The notes: generated by a model not told the origin, from the sequence alone. 64,000 bases of DNA from Bauldia litoralis (GCF_900104485.1 NZ_FMXQ01000003.1:372001-436000); one strand, 5' to 3'. Shown: positions 1 through 9,681, numbered from the stretch's first letter. Made by a program: numbers and translations.

Positions 1-471
1 GGCGTTCATCGAGGAAACGTTGACGATCCGCCCGCCCTGGCCGCGCTTGAGCATCGCGGCGCCGATGATGCTGGTGCCGAGGAAACAGCTTGTCAGGTTG
101 AGGTCGAGGACATGATGCCAGCTTTCCAGGGTCTGTTCCTCGATCGGTTCGGCCACTCGCCGACCACCGATGTTGTTGATGAGGATGTCGATCGGTCCGA
201 AGTCGCGGAGACATTCGTGAAAACCGTCCCGGCATGCCTCGGGAACGCCCATGTCGATTGCCTTGGTCGATGCCTTTCGACCGAGAGCGCGGATCTCGTC
301 GGCGGTCGTCGCCAGGCTTGCCTCGTCGCGGCCGGTGATGACGAGATCGGCGCCGGCTTCCGCCAGCGCCAGCGCCATCGCCCGGCCGAGCCCGCGGCTT
401 GCGCCGGTCACCAGGGCCGTCTTGCCGTCGATACGAAACTGATCAAATACCCCCACGCCGATCTCCTTCAT
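1..471 (-). CDS. SDR-family oxidoreductase, N-terminal part (runs off the window)
   Basis: The reverse strand from 471 to the window edge encodes 157 codons of a short-chain dehydrogenase/reductase and is cut off at its C-terminal side. The cofactor motif TGASRGLG lies at residues 22-29. An NNIG sequence, a variant of the usual NNAG, lies at residues 99-102. The last visible residues, RIVNVSSMNA, carry the catalytic-region serine; the YxxxK motif would fall outside the window. SDRs of this type reduce or oxidise sugars, polyols or hydroxy acids with NAD(P). The substrate cannot be read from this fragment. It is divergent from the ABC ATPase at 792, with about 320 bases between them. Confidence 0.85.
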   Translation of the reverse strand, partial: MKEIGVGVFDQFRIDGKTALVTGASRGLGRAMALALAEAGADLVITGRDEASLATTADEIRALGRKASTKAIDMGVPEACRDGFHECLRDFGPIDILINNIGGRRVAEPIEEQTLESWHHVLDLNLTSCFLGTSIIGAAMLKRGQGGRIVNVSSMNA

Positions 472-791
472 GTCCGCGATGCGCCGTGCCGGCGCGATCG
501 CGAGGATTGGCACAACCGACGGGTCGCGACAACGAACCGGAAATGGCGGGCGATGCTTTCATAAACGCGACGGCAATTCGAAACTTGCTGCCGACGATCT
601 TGACGCAACGCACAAGCCTGTAGATTTTGCTCGTTGGTCTGTCGCTCCCCGGGGGGCGCGACAACGGGGTGGTGGGGTGTCCTCAGCCTGCTCTTCGGGA
701 TCGACCGCATCCTTCGGGAGGCGGCGCTATCGAACGCTGTCGCCACCGTGTGGCGAGGGCATAGTGAGACGGCAAGGAAAAGCAGGAACAG
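472..791. other. Divergent intergenic region, no gene seen
   Basis: These 320 bases separate the start of the leftward SDR from the start of the rightward ABC ATPase. Open frames here are antisense extensions of neighbouring genes with no recognisable protein features. The only regulatory signal I can point to is a weak sigma70-like pair, TTGACG at 600-605 and TAGATT at 621-626. The spacer is only 15 bases, so this promoter call is uncertain. An AGGA-like ribosome binding site precedes the ATG at 792. Confidence 0.4.
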
Positions 792-1871
792 ATGGCGCAG
801 ATCGAAGTCAGGAACCTCATCAAGACCTTTGGCGACGTGGAGATTCTCCACAATCTCAGTTTCGGGATCGCCGACAAGGAACTCGTCGCCCTGGTCGGTC
901 CGTCGGGATGCGGGAAGACGACCCTGTTGCGGATGATCGCCGGGCTGGAAGAGGTGACCCAGGGCGAGATCGTGCTCGACGACAAGGTGATCAACCACGT
1001 TCGCGAGAAGGACCGGGACATCGCCATGGTGTTCCAGAGCTACGCGCTCTATCCGCACATGACCGTCTACGCCAACATGTCCTTCTCGCTGCGCATGCGG
1101 AAGATGCCGAAGGCGGAGCAGCAGCGCCGGATCCGCTGGGCGGCGGAGATGCTCGAACTCAGCGACTATCTCGACCGCTATCCGCGCCAGCTCTCGGGCG
1201 GCCAGCGGCAGCGTGTCGCGATGGGCCGGGCGCTGGTGCGCGAGCCGGCGGCCTTCCTGCTCGACGAGCCGCTGTCCAACCTCGACGCCCAGCTCCGCGT
1301 CCAGATGCGCACGGAATTGCGGGCGCTGCATCAGCGTCTCAAGACGACGATGGTCTACGTCACCCATGACCAGGTCGAGGCGATGACGCTGGCCGACCGG
1401 ATCGTCGTCATGCATGGCGGCCATGTCGAGCAGATCGGCAGCCCGGACGTGATCTACGATCATCCGGCCAACACGTTCGTGGCCAAGTTCATCGGTTCGC
1501 CGACGATGAACATGCTGCCCGGCCACCTGCGCCGTGGCGACGGCAAGGTCTGGGTCGAATTCACCGGCGGGGTCAGGCTCGACCTGCCGTCGACGCAGGT
1601 CGGCGAGGACGGGACGGAAATCCTGTTCGGTATCCGCCCCGAGAACGTGCATCTCGGCAGCGAAGGCGACGGCCTGCCGATGACCGTCGAGGTGGTCGAA
1701 TTCACTGGCCGCGAGATCGAGCTTTTCGGCATGCGCGACGGCGAGCGGATCTGCGTGCTGCTGCGCGAGCGGCAGCGGCTGAACCCTGAGGATACCGTCT
1801 GGCTGAAGCCGGATGTGGCGCGCGCCCACCTCTTCAACAAGGCGACCGGCCGCAACCTCAACGCCGCCTGA
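792..1871 (+). CDS. UgpC/MalK-type sugar ABC transporter ATPase
   Basis: This 359-residue protein is an ABC ATPase of the CUT1 (MalK/UgpC/MsmK) class, which energises carbohydrate importers at the inner membrane. It has Walker A GPSGCGKT (residues 36-43), the signature LSGGQ (134-138), Walker B FLLDEP (155-160), the switch histidine (192) and a C-terminal TOBE/OB-fold regulatory region of about 120 residues. No permease or binding-protein gene adjoins it. It is followed by a Gfo/Idh/MocA oxidoreductase. Two MalFG-type importers further along (49888-53056 and 56657-59686) have no ATPase of their own, so this may be a shared ATPase for them. That is inference; the family assignment is firm. Confidence 0.93.
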   Translation: MAQIEVRNLIKTFGDVEILHNLSFGIADKELVALVGPSGCGKTTLLRMIAGLEEVTQGEIVLDDKVINHVREKDRDIAMVFQSYALYPHMTVYANMSFSLRMRKMPKAEQQRRIRWAAEMLELSDYLDRYPRQLSGGQRQRVAMGRALVREPAAFLLDEPLSNLDAQLRVQMRTELRALHQRLKTTMVYVTHDQVEAMTLADRIVVMHGGHVEQIGSPDVIYDHPANTFVAKFIGSPTMNMLPGHLRRGDGKVWVEFTGGVRLDLPSTQVGEDGTEILFGIRPENVHLGSEGDGLPMTVEVVEFTGREIELFGMRDGERICVLLRERQRLNPEDTVWLKPDVARAHLFNKATGRNLNAA

Positions 1872-1938
1872 AGAGCGCAGTTGCCGCGCGCAGCGTTGCG
1901 GGTCGCCGGCCTGCCGGGGATCGATGGAGCGAAACGGA

Positions 1939-2910
1939 ATGGGTGATCGCGTGCGCCTCGCCGTGGCGGGGGCCGGCGCTTTCGGGCGCGAGCATATCCG
2001 CATGTTGGCGGCGTCTCCCGACGTCGAGATCGTCGGCATCGCCGATGCCAACCGCACGGCGGCGGAAGCGGCGGCGAGCGACTTCGGCGCCACCGAAATC
2101 ACCACCGATGCCAACGAGATGACGTCGCGGCTGAGGCCCGAAGGGCTGATCGTCGCGACGCCGGGACCGACCCATGTTGCGATCGCCGGTCATGCGCTGG
2201 GGCTCGGGATTCCGGTTCTCGTCGAAAAGCCGGTGGCGATGACACCTGCGGATGCGACGGCGCTGGTCGAGGCCGAAGGGGCGAGCGCCAGCTTCGTCAT
2301 GCCGGGGCATGTGCTGCGCTTTTCCGAGCCGCACCGGCGCTTCGTCGAGATCGCCCGGTCGGACGACATCGGGCCGATCCTCTCGGTCACCGCGCGCCGT
2401 CATCGCGACGACAGCCACGCGGTCCGCTATGCCGAGGATCCGGTGGTGATGACGATGATCCACGACATCGACCTGGCGATCTGGATCGCCGGCCGGCCCG
2501 TCGGGCCGACCCGCGTCGCTGCTTCGCGCCGGCCGCAGGGGACCTCGCGGTCAGAAACCCTGGCGACGGTGCAGGGCGAAACCGGCGCGATCTGGCGGCT
2601 GGCGACCGCCTGGGTCTTCACCACCGAGTCCTGCCCGTCCGACCGCATCGAGGTGGTCGGCGAGCGGGGCAGCGTCGAACTCGATGTCGATGGCCGGATC
2701 AGCGTCTTCGGCGTCAACTCGCGGACGATCGATGTCACGGTCGACTACGATGCGGCGCTGGCGACCGAACACAGCCATTTCGTCGACTGCATCCGCAGCG
2801 GCAAGCCGCCGACGGCGGTGACGCTCGGCGAGGCGGTCGCCGGACTGTCGGTCGCCGGGGCGGTGCTGGCGTCGCTGGAGGGCGGCGGCGCGACGGTCGT
2901 TGCCGACTGA
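1939..2910 (+). CDS. Gfo/Idh/MocA-family oxidoreductase
   Basis: This protein of about 323 residues is an NAD(P)-dependent dehydrogenase of the glucose-fructose oxidoreductase/inositol dehydrogenase family. The N-terminal Rossmann motif GAGAFG appears within the first 15 residues. The family's EKP motif is present as VEKPVAMT at about residue 100, where the lysine contacts cofactor and substrate. A later segment, MIHDIDLAIW, carries the conserved His/Asp. I chose the ATG at 1939 because GGAG lies about 9 bases upstream; an ATG at 1924 in the same frame is the alternative. It lies 67 bases after the ABC ATPase and probably shares its transcript. The substrate is probably a sugar or cyclitol but cannot be specified. 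It ends 3 bases before the convergent kinase gene. Confidence 0.88.
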   Translation: MGDRVRLAVAGAGAFGREHIRMLAASPDVEIVGIADANRTAAEAAASDFGATEITTDANEMTSRLRPEGLIVATPGPTHVAIAGHALGLGIPVLVEKPVAMTPADATALVEAEGASASFVMPGHVLRFSEPHRRFVEIARSDDIGPILSVTARRHRDDSHAVRYAEDPVVMTMIHDIDLAIWIAGRPVGPTRVAASRRPQGTSRSETLATVQGETGAIWRLATAWVFTTESCPSDRIEVVGERGSVELDVDGRISVFGVNSRTIDVTVDYDAALATEHSHFVDCIRSGKPPTAVTLGEAVAGLSVAGAVLASLEGGGATVVAD

Positions 2911-2913
2911 GGC

Positions 2914-4392
2914 TCAGGCGTCGTCCGACGGGGCGGTTTCGAAACCCGCGTTGAAGGGCTTCAGGTCGGCATACAGATCCTGATACTTGCCGAATTTCGC
3001 GTCGTAATAGCCGCGCATCCGGGGCGATGGCTCGAAGTCGCGCTCGAAGCTGACGAGCTGGTCGACGGCGGCCTCGAGCGACGGCATGGCGCCGGCGCCG
3101 AGGCCGGCGATGATCGCCGCGCCCAGCGTGCCGGCATCGAGTACCCGGACCCGGCGCATGACCTTGCCGAAAGCGTCGGCGCGGATCTGGCACCAGGTGT
3201 CGGACCGGGCGCCACCGCCGCCGATATTGAGCCGCTCGGCGGTGAAGCCGGCCGATTTTTCGGTCGCCTCGAAGGCGAGCCGGGCCGACAGGGCAACGCC
3301 CTCCATCACCGATCGGCTGAGCTGGCCGGGGCCGGTCCCGGCATCGACCCGGGCGAAGACGCCGCGCGAAGAAAGGTCCCAGAGCGGCGCCCGTTCGCCC
3401 TGGAGATGGGGCAGGAAGACCGGCACGGATGCAGAGGGCGGCGTCCCGGCGACCAGCATCGATAACTCGTCGAGGTCGCGGCCGAGCAACGTCGAGAGCC
3501 AGGCGAGCGACGCGCCGCCGGACTGGGTCGGGGCGACGTGCAGGGTGATGCCCTTGTAGGTCGGGAAGACGATGACCCCGGGCGTCGGCACGCGATCCGC
3601 CGACAGGACGCCCAGCACCTCGCTGGTGCCGCTCAGATACATCGCGTCATGCTGGCGGGTGACGCCGACGCCGAACATGCCGGCCCAGGCGTCCATTGCG
3701 CCGACGAAGACCGGCGCGCCGGCACAGGGCCAGCCGCTGCGGACAGTGCCGACGCGGTGGGTGAAGTCGGCAAGCGGCGGCAGCCTTTCGCGGGCGCCGG
3801 GGACGAGGTCAAGCAGGTCGTCGACATAGGCGAGGTCGCCCTTGACGAGACCGACGGCGGCGATCGGGTCGGTGGCGACACTGCCGGTCAGCTTGAGCGC
3901 GCAAAAATCCTTGGGCAACAGGACGTGGCGGGTGCGGGCGTAGAGGTCGGGGCGGAGCCTCGCGACATGGGCGATGCGGGCAAGGGCGTGGCTGGCGTCG
4001 ATCGGCATAGGCCCGCCGAACCAGGCGGTCTTCTGCTCGGCGGTGACGCGGGCATCGAGCGCCGCCGCGTCCTCGCCGCAACGCCCGTCCTGCCAGACCA
4101 TTGCCGGCAGCAACGGCTCTGCCTTGCCGTCGACGAAGACATGGGTATTGACCTGCGAACTCAGGCCGATGCCGACGAGGCCGGCGAGATCATGGGCCTT
4201 GGCGAAGCCGTCGAGCGCGGCCAGCACGCCCTTCATCCAGTCGCGCGCATCCTGCTCGACATGGCCGGGCCGCGGTCGCGCGGTCGGATAGGGTCGGGCG
4301 AAGGTCGCCAGCGGATTGCCGTCGAGATCCATCAGGACGGCTTTGATCGCGCCCGTCCCGATATCGATACCGATCAGTGTGGCGTCTGCCAC
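2914..4392 (-). CDS. FGGY-family carbohydrate kinase (xylulokinase-like)
   Basis: The 492-residue product is an ATP-dependent sugar kinase of the FGGY family (hexokinase/actin fold). It opens with the phosphate-binding GIDIGTGAIKAV. It has MDAWAGMFGVG in the middle, LSGTSE, and the C-terminal adenosine-binding segment LNIGGGGARSDTWCQIRADAF. Length and order match xylulokinases and related pentulose or polyol kinases. I place the start at GTG 4392 because GGGAGG lies about 6 bases upstream and the product then begins just before the phosphate-binding strand; a longer frame back to 4443 adds 17 residues with no domain. It is transcribed divergently from the RbsB-type binding protein, so it probably phosphorylates the sugar brought in by that importer. 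Substrate identity is inference. Confidence 0.9.
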   Translation of the reverse strand: MADATLIGIDIGTGAIKAVLMDLDGNPLATFARPYPTARPRPGHVEQDARDWMKGVLAALDGFAKAHDLAGLVGIGLSSQVNTHVFVDGKAEPLLPAMVWQDGRCGEDAAALDARVTAEQKTAWFGGPMPIDASHALARIAHVARLRPDLYARTRHVLLPKDFCALKLTGSVATDPIAAVGLVKGDLAYVDDLLDLVPGARERLPPLADFTHRVGTVRSGWPCAGAPVFVGAMDAWAGMFGVGVTRQHDAMYLSGTSEVLGVLSADRVPTPGVIVFPTYKGITLHVAPTQSGGASLAWLSTLLGRDLDELSMLVAGTPPSASVPVFLPHLQGERAPLWDLSSRGVFARVDAGTGPGQLSRSVMEGVALSARLAFEATEKSAGFTAERLNIGGGGARSDTWCQIRADAFGKVMRRVRVLDAGTLGAAIIAGLGAGAMPSLEAAVDQLVSFERDFEPSPRMRGYYDAKFGKYQDLYADLKPFNAGFETAPSDDA

Positions 4393-4553
4393 GCGGCCCT
4401 CCCGTTCCCTTGACTGGCGACTATGGCCTTTTGCCTCGTGCATCCCGTATAACTTCCGGCGCGCGAAACGGAAGCGGACGCGTCGCGATACTGGGGGCGC
4501 CCTTCGTCACACGCAACAAGCCAGAGATATTTCCGCATCTTGGAGAGACATTC

Positions 4554-5498
4554 ATGTTCGGTCGTGCTGCTGCCGGTTCGCTGAGCGCCTGGGTCCTGGG
4601 AGCGGCGGCGATCGCCTTCGCTTCGCTGACCGGCGCCGCCCAGGCCCAACCCAAGATTGCCGTGATCACCCCCTATCTCGCCCAGCCCGGGACGCAGTTC
4701 TATGTCGAGGGCTTCCAGGAAGCGGCGAAGGACAAGGGCTGGGACGTCAACGTCATCGACACCAAGGGCGATGTCGCGGCGGTGATCAGCCGCATCGAGG
4801 ACGTCGCCAACCAGAAGGTTGATGCGATCGTCATCAACGTCGATCCGGCGCAGGTCGCCGCCGGGTTGCAGACCGCCAAGGATGCCGGCATCCCGGTGTT
4901 CGGCATGGATTCCGGCAGCGATCCGCTGCTGGTCACCAACGTCACCAGCAACGGCTACGCCATGGCGGCCGAGACCGCCGTCTATGTCGCCAACCGCATC
5001 GGTGGCAATGGCGGCGTGGTGATGTTCGTCTTCGACGCCTTTCCGCCGGTGCAGGTGCGCGGCGTCGTCGCCGACGCGATCTTCGGCAACTTCCCCGACA
5101 TCGAGGTGATCGACCGGGTGACGCCCGACGTGTCCGACGGCGGCATCGCCGACTCGCGGGCCAAGATGGAAGCGATCCTGGCGGCCAATCCGGAACCGGG
5201 CAGCATCAAGGCGGTGTGGGCGGCGTGGGACCAGCCGGGTCTCGGCGCGCTGCAGGCAATCGAGGCGGCCGGCCGCGAGGGCGAGGGCATCGTCATCACC
5301 GGCATCGACGCCAATCCGCAGGCACGCGAGGCGATTGCCGCCGGCGGCAACTTCGAGGCTTCGGTCGCCCAGGATTTCCAGGGCATCGGTTCGGCGACCG
5401 CCGACGCGGTTGCCCGGGTGCTCGACGGCGAGACCATCAAGCAGACGGTCATCTACGTGCCGACCAAGCTGGTCACCGCCGCCAATGTCGGCGACTAG
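4554..5498 (+). CDS. RbsB-type sugar ABC transporter substrate-binding protein
   Basis: This 314-residue periplasmic protein is of the ribose/galactose-binding type (periplasmic-binding protein fold I). The signal peptide runs to about residue 30, ending in TGAAQAQP. The mature part starts with IAVITPYLAQPGTQFYVEGF, typical of RbsB-like proteins. A DxxGD-like DTKGDVAAV segment and VWAAWDQPGLGALQA in the second lobe follow the family pattern. The ATG at 4554 has GGAGAG 7 bases upstream and leads directly into the signal peptide. It is the first gene of the importer operon and is followed by a GC hairpin (5540-5563) before the ATPase. The ligand is unknown; the adjacent FGGY kinase suggests a pentose or polyol. 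Confidence 0.92.
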   Translation: MFGRAAAGSLSAWVLGAAAIAFASLTGAAQAQPKIAVITPYLAQPGTQFYVEGFQEAAKDKGWDVNVIDTKGDVAAVISRIEDVANQKVDAIVINVDPAQVAAGLQTAKDAGIPVFGMDSGSDPLLVTNVTSNGYAMAAETAVYVANRIGGNGGVVMFVFDAFPPVQVRGVVADAIFGNFPDIEVIDRVTPDVSDGGIADSRAKMEAILAANPEPGSIKAVWAAWDQPGLGALQAIEAAGREGEGIVITGIDANPQAREAIAAGGNFEASVAQDFQGIGSATADAVARVLDGETIKQTVIYVPTKLVTAANVGD

Positions 5499-5539
5499 CC
5501 GCATTCGCGCGATCCGATGAACCACGCTGAGCGTATTGG

Positions 5540-5563
5540 GCGCCCCGTCAAAGGACGGGGCGC
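5540..5563 (+). terminator. GC hairpin between binding-protein and ATPase genes
   Basis: GCGCCCCGTC at 5540-5549 pairs perfectly with GACGGGGCGC at 5554-5563 around a four-base loop. Only a short T-poor tail (TTCGTTG) follows, so full termination is doubtful. Such hairpins after binding-protein genes commonly stabilise the upstream message or partly terminate transcription, giving more binding protein than transporter. That role is inference here. Confidence 0.6.
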
Positions 5564-5584
5564 TTCGTTGTCCGGGGCCGGGCG

Positions 5585-7144
5585 ATGAGCCTGCTCGCCC
5601 TTGAAGGCGTGTCGAAGGCCTATGCCGGGGTGCCGGCGCTGCGCTCGGTGTCGTTGGACATCGCGCCTGGCGAGATCCACGCCCTGATGGGCGAGAACGG
5701 CGCGGGCAAGTCGACGCTGATCAAGATCCTTGCCGGTGTCGTCGCGCCCGACGAGGCGGCGATTTCCGTCGAGGGACGGGCGGTGACGATCGACGCACCG
5801 AACGCGGCCTTCGCCCATGGCCTGCGCTTCATTCACCAGGAACTCAACGTCGTGCCGACGCTGTCGGTCGCCGAGAATATCTTCCTCGGCCGGCCCTATC
5901 CGCGCCGCCTCGGCGGCCTGATAGACTGGCGGCAGCTTGCCGAGCAGGCGCGGCAGGCGCTCGCCCGCCTCGGCATTTCCCATATCGATCCGCGCCACAA
6001 GATGGGGCGACTCGGCACCGGCGACCGCATGCTGGTCAGCATCTCCACCGCCTTTCTCGACACGGAGGGCGCGGCGGCGAAGATCTACGTGATGGACGAG
6101 CCGACCGCGGCGCTGACCGGCGACGAGTCGGAGCGGCTGTTCGCCGTGCTGCGCGAGATCCGGCGGGCCGGGGGCTCGGTGATCTACGTGTCGCACCGTC
6201 TCGACGAGGTGATGCAACTTTGCGACCGGGTGACGGTGCTGCGCGACGGCGCGGTGATCGTGACGAAGCCCATTGCCGAGACGCCGCAGGACGAGATCAT
6301 CCGCATGATGATCGGCCGCGCCGTCGATCACGCCTATCCGGAACCGATGGCGGCGGCCGGCGACGAGGCTGCGCTGGTGGTGGACGAGCTTGCCGGCGAT
6401 GGGCTTGATCCGGTCAGCTTCGCGGTGAAGAAGGGCGAGATCGTCGGCCTTGCCGGCCTCGCGGGCGCGGGGCAGAGCGAGGTGCTGCGGCTGTTGATGG
6501 GCGCCGACACGGTGCGCGGCGGACGCGTCCGGATCGGCGGTATCGAGGGCCGGGCGACCGACCCCGCCGCCGCCTGGCGCAGCGGCCTCGCCTATGTGCC
6601 GCGCGAGCGGCGGTCGGAGGGGCTGGTGCTGTCGCGACCGATCACCGAGAACATCACGCTGGCGCATCTCGGGCGTTTCAGCCGGGGCGGCGCGGTGCTC
6701 GCCCGGCGTCGCGAGCGGGCCATCGCCACGGCGCGGGCGGCCGAGGTGCGGCTCAAGGCGCGCGGCCTCGGCCAGCGCTGCTACGAGCTCAGCGGGGGCA
6801 ACCAGCAGAAGGTCGTCTTCGCCAAGGCGCTGTCGGTCGAGCCGCAGGTCCTGCTGCTCGACGAGCCGACGCGCGGCGTCGATGTCGGCGCCAAGTTCGA
6901 CATCTATTCGCTGATCCGGGAATGGAGCGCGCGCGGCATGGCGGTGCTGATCGCCTCGTCGGACTTCCCCGAACTGCTCGGCATGTGCGACCGGATCATC
7001 GTCATGCGGGAGGGCGGGATAGCGACCAGTCTTTCCGCCCATGGCCTCAGCGAGGAAGTGCTGCTGACGCATTGCTACGGACATCACCAGGCGATCGTCT
7101 CCGAGGGCCAGCCAGCGCTTTCCGCGGGAGGGCCGGCGTCGTGA
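5585..7144 (+). CDS. RbsA/MglA-type sugar ABC transporter ATPase (two ATPase domains)
   Basis: The 519-residue protein has tandem ATPase domains, as in RbsA, MglA and XylG, and energises import of the sugar bound by the upstream RbsB-type protein. The first domain has Walker A GENGAGKS and Walker B VMDEPTAAL. Its signature is LGTGDRMLVSIS rather than the usual LSxGQ, a visible departure. The second domain has the family's reduced Walker A region, GLAGAGQSEVLRLL, an intact signature LSGGNQQKV and Walker B LLLDEPTRGVD. The protein therefore keeps a canonical signature only in the second half. It overlaps the permease gene by four bases (GTGA), which indicates coupled translation. Confidence 0.93.
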   Translation: MSLLALEGVSKAYAGVPALRSVSLDIAPGEIHALMGENGAGKSTLIKILAGVVAPDEAAISVEGRAVTIDAPNAAFAHGLRFIHQELNVVPTLSVAENIFLGRPYPRRLGGLIDWRQLAEQARQALARLGISHIDPRHKMGRLGTGDRMLVSISTAFLDTEGAAAKIYVMDEPTAALTGDESERLFAVLREIRRAGGSVIYVSHRLDEVMQLCDRVTVLRDGAVIVTKPIAETPQDEIIRMMIGRAVDHAYPEPMAAAGDEAALVVDELAGDGLDPVSFAVKKGEIVGLAGLAGAGQSEVLRLLMGADTVRGGRVRIGGIEGRATDPAAAWRSGLAYVPRERRSEGLVLSRPITENITLAHLGRFSRGGAVLARRRERAIATARAAEVRLKARGLGQRCYELSGGNQQKVVFAKALSVEPQVLLLDEPTRGVDVGAKFDIYSLIREWSARGMAVLIASSDFPELLGMCDRIIVMREGGIATSLSAHGLSEEVLLTHCYGHHQAIVSEGQPALSAGGPAS

Positions 7145-8103
7145 CGACAGTGCTGAGACGCTACGGAACGCTGATCGGCTTCGCGGCGATCATCATCTTC
7201 TTTTCGGTCAGCCTGCCCGACACCTTCCTGACGGGACGCAACTGGCTCAACATCAGCCAGCAGGTCAGCATGCTGACGGTGGTCGCGGCGTCGATGACCA
7301 TCGTCATGGTGATGGGCGACTTCGACCTGTCGGTGGGCTCGATGGCGAGCCTTGCCGGGATCGTCGCCGCCATCCTGTTCACGATGGGCTTTTCGGTGCC
7401 CTCGGCGGTGGCGATCGCGCTGCTGGTCGGGCTGGCCGGCGGGGCGATCAACGGCATCCTTGTCAGCCTGATCGGCATCCTGCCCTTCATCGCGACGCTG
7501 GCGACGCTGACGGTCTTTTCGGGCGTTGCCTTCCTGATCAGCGGCGGCAAGACGATCTTCGGGCGCGATATCCCGGCGAGCTTTTCCGGCTTTGCCCGGG
7601 ATGGCATTCCGCTGGGGACGATCGGCGAACAGTCGCTGAGCCTGCCCTACCTGACGATCGTCGCGCTGGTCGTTGTCGTGCTGGTCTGGGCGCTGCTCGA
7701 ACAGACCACCTTCGGCCGGCGGCTCTACGCGATCGGCGGCAACGCCGAAGCGGCCCGGCTAAGCGGGGTGCGGGTCAAGCGGCTGCGCCTCGCCGCCTTC
7801 GCGCTGACCGGATTCGGCGCCGCCGCGGCCGGGCTGATGTATGCCAGCCGCGTCGCCTCGGCCAACCCGACGCAGGGCAGCGGCTTGATGCTCAACGCCA
7901 TCGCCGCGGTGTTTCTCGGCATGACGATGAGCGAGGAGGGCGAGCCGCGCGTCCATGCGACGCTGGTCGGCGTGCTGGTGCTCGGCGTGCTCGACAACGG
8001 CCTGACCCAGATGAGCGTCGACAGTTACGTCCGCGACATCCTGGTCGGCGTGATCATCATCGCCGCGGTCGCGTCGAGCTCGCTGTGGAAGCGGTTCCGC
8101 TAG
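7141..8103 (+). CDS. RbsC-type sugar ABC transporter permease
   Basis: The 320-residue inner-membrane permease belongs to the RbsC/AraH branched-chain-like family. It is hydrophobic with about eight to ten predicted membrane spans. The family region GDFDLSVGSMASLAGIVAA lies near residue 60, and the typical GGNAEAARLSGVRVKR loop lies at about 200-215. The GTG start at 7141 overlaps the TGA of the ATPase gene. No better ATG lies upstream in an acceptable place. It completes the binding protein-ATPase-permease operon and ends 6 bases from the convergent pyridoxine oxidase gene. Confidence 0.92.
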   Translation: MTTVLRRYGTLIGFAAIIIFFSVSLPDTFLTGRNWLNISQQVSMLTVVAASMTIVMVMGDFDLSVGSMASLAGIVAAILFTMGFSVPSAVAIALLVGLAGGAINGILVSLIGILPFIATLATLTVFSGVAFLISGGKTIFGRDIPASFSGFARDGIPLGTIGEQSLSLPYLTIVALVVVVLVWALLEQTTFGRRLYAIGGNAEAARLSGVRVKRLRLAAFALTGFGAAAAGLMYASRVASANPTQGSGLMLNAIAAVFLGMTMSEEGEPRVHATLVGVLVLGVLDNGLTQMSVDSYVRDILVGVIIIAAVASSSLWKRFR

Positions 8104-8109
8104 GCGCGA

Positions 8110-9663
8110 TCAGCGGAGCGTCGGCGCCAGCGCCGACCATGTCTCGGCAATCGCCACCACGGATGCGTTGATCGGCCCGCTCGGCAGTCGCGGGATGACC
8201 GAGGCGTCGACGACGAAAACATTGTCGAGGCCGACGAGACGCAGGTCCGGATCGACCACGGCTTCCTCGTCTGGGCCCATGCGGCAGGTACCGGCGGGAT
8301 GATGGTGGGTCGCGGCGGCGCGGGCGATGAAGGCGTCGAGGTCGGCGTCCGACTGCGCCTCAGGCCCCGGCAGCACCTCGCTCTCCCGCCACGCGTCGAG
8401 GGGCTGCTGCTGCCCGACTTCCCGGGCGGTCTTCAGGGCGGTCCGGAACAGGGCGCGGTCGTGCTCCGTCTCGAGATAGCGCGGATCGATGAACGGCGTG
8501 TCCGTGGCGCGCGGTCCGCCGGGGCGGATCTCGCCGCGACTGGTCGGGTGGGTAACGCCGCAGAGGATCGTGTAGGCGCTGCCATAGGGCGGGGCCGCGA
8601 GCCCGGGCGCGACCGACGGCGCGACGACGCAGGCCAGCACGATATCGGGGCTGCCGGTCGCGTGATGGAGGCCGTCGCTCCGCAGGTACATCAGCGACTC
8701 GGAGTGCTGGAGGCGCGACGGCGGCACCGGCTGTCGCGCGGCATAGACATTGCCGAGGACCAGCAGGTGATCCTGCAGGTTGCGGCCAACGGCGCGCCGG
8801 TCGAGGCGGCAGGCGATCCCGGCGGCCTTCAGCGTTTCCGGATTGCCGATGCCCGAGCGCATCAGGAGGAGCGGCGACTCCACGGCGCCCGCGGCAATGA
8901 CGATGCGATCGGCGTGGATCGTTTCGGCGCCGTCGGGGCGATTGACCAGAACGCCGCGGGCGGAGGCGCCGTCGAAGACGATCTGCTCGACCATGCAGTC
9001 GTCGATCAGCGTCAGGTTGGCGCGGGCCATAACGTCCGGCGTCAGGTAGGCATCGGCGACGCTGACCCGGCGGCCGTCGCGGATGGTCAGGGAATTCGGC
9101 GCGGTGCCAATCAGTTCGCCGGCATTGTGGTCGGCAATGGCGGGGACGCCGAGCGCCGCGCCGGCCGCCATGTAGGCGCGCACCACCGGGCTGATCTCGT
9201 CGTCGCCCGGCAGGTGGACTGGCAACGGACCGTCGCGGCCGCGTCCCTCCGCCGGGCCGGCGTCGGACGTCTCGCTGCGCGCGAAGCCCGGCAGCAGGCC
9301 ACGCCACGACCAGCGGTTACCACCGGCCTCTTCCCAGGACGCGAAGTCGTCGGGATGGCCGCGGACATGGGCCATCGCGTGCAGGCAGCTCGACCCGCCG
9401 ACGATGCGGCCGCGCGGCCATTCATGTATCCGCTCGGCGGTGAAGGGCTGCGGCACCGTGCGGCGGGCCCAGTCATAGGGGCGGCCCTGGAGTGCCGGCC
9501 ATTGCAGCGGGTCGGCGATATCCGGATCGCTCGGCGGGAGGCCTGCCTCGATCAGGCCGACGCGGCAGGCCGGGTCCTGGCTGAGCCGGGCGGCGATGAC
9601 GGAGCCGGCCGAGCCGGCGCCGACCACCAGGACATCGAAATGCCGGGCCGGCGGGGCGCTCAC
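8110..9663 (-). CDS. Pyridoxine 4-oxidase (GMC flavoprotein)
   Basis: The 517-residue protein is a glucose-methanol-choline oxidoreductase. FAD binding is shown by VVGAGSAGSVIAARL near the N-terminus and by GRIVGGSSCLHAMAHVRGHP. The catalytic histidine region is [13 protein letters not shown] near the C-terminus, followed by GPINASVVAIAE. Several stretches, such as WPALQGRPYDW, VPPSRLQHSESLMYLR and GVTHPTSRG, closely recall (from memory) the Mesorhizobium loti pyridoxine 4-oxidase, which oxidises pyridoxine to pyridoxal with O2. Close linkage to pyridoxal dehydrogenase, lactonase and transaminase genes supports this. The start is GTG 9663, 18 bases after the regulator gene, so gntR and this gene form a leftward operon. 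The alternative would be a general choline-dehydrogenase-like enzyme. Confidence 0.82.
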   Translation of the reverse strand: MSAPPARHFDVLVVGAGSAGSVIAARLSQDPACRVGLIEAGLPPSDPDIADPLQWPALQGRPYDWARRTVPQPFTAERIHEWPRGRIVGGSSCLHAMAHVRGHPDDFASWEEAGGNRWSWRGLLPGFARSETSDAGPAEGRGRDGPLPVHLPGDDEISPVVRAYMAAGAALGVPAIADHNAGELIGTAPNSLTIRDGRRVSVADAYLTPDVMARANLTLIDDCMVEQIVFDGASARGVLVNRPDGAETIHADRIVIAAGAVESPLLLMRSGIGNPETLKAAGIACRLDRRAVGRNLQDHLLVLGNVYAARQPVPPSRLQHSESLMYLRSDGLHHATGSPDIVLACVVAPSVAPGLAAPPYGSAYTILCGVTHPTSRGEIRPGGPRATDTPFIDPRYLETEHDRALFRTALKTAREVGQQQPLDAWRESEVLPGPEAQSDADLDAFIARAAATHHHPAGTCRMGPDEEAVVDPDLRLVGLDNVFVVDASVIPRLPSGPINASVVAIAETWSALAPTLR

Positions 9664-9681
9664 CGGAGGGACGCCTTCACC

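Noticed and set aside
468-2114. Long leftward reading frame of more than 500 codons opposite the ABC ATPase and oxidoreductase genes
   Set aside because: It has an Arg/His/Asp-rich composition typical of antisense frames in GC-rich DNA, no domain, and lies fully opposite two well-supported genes.
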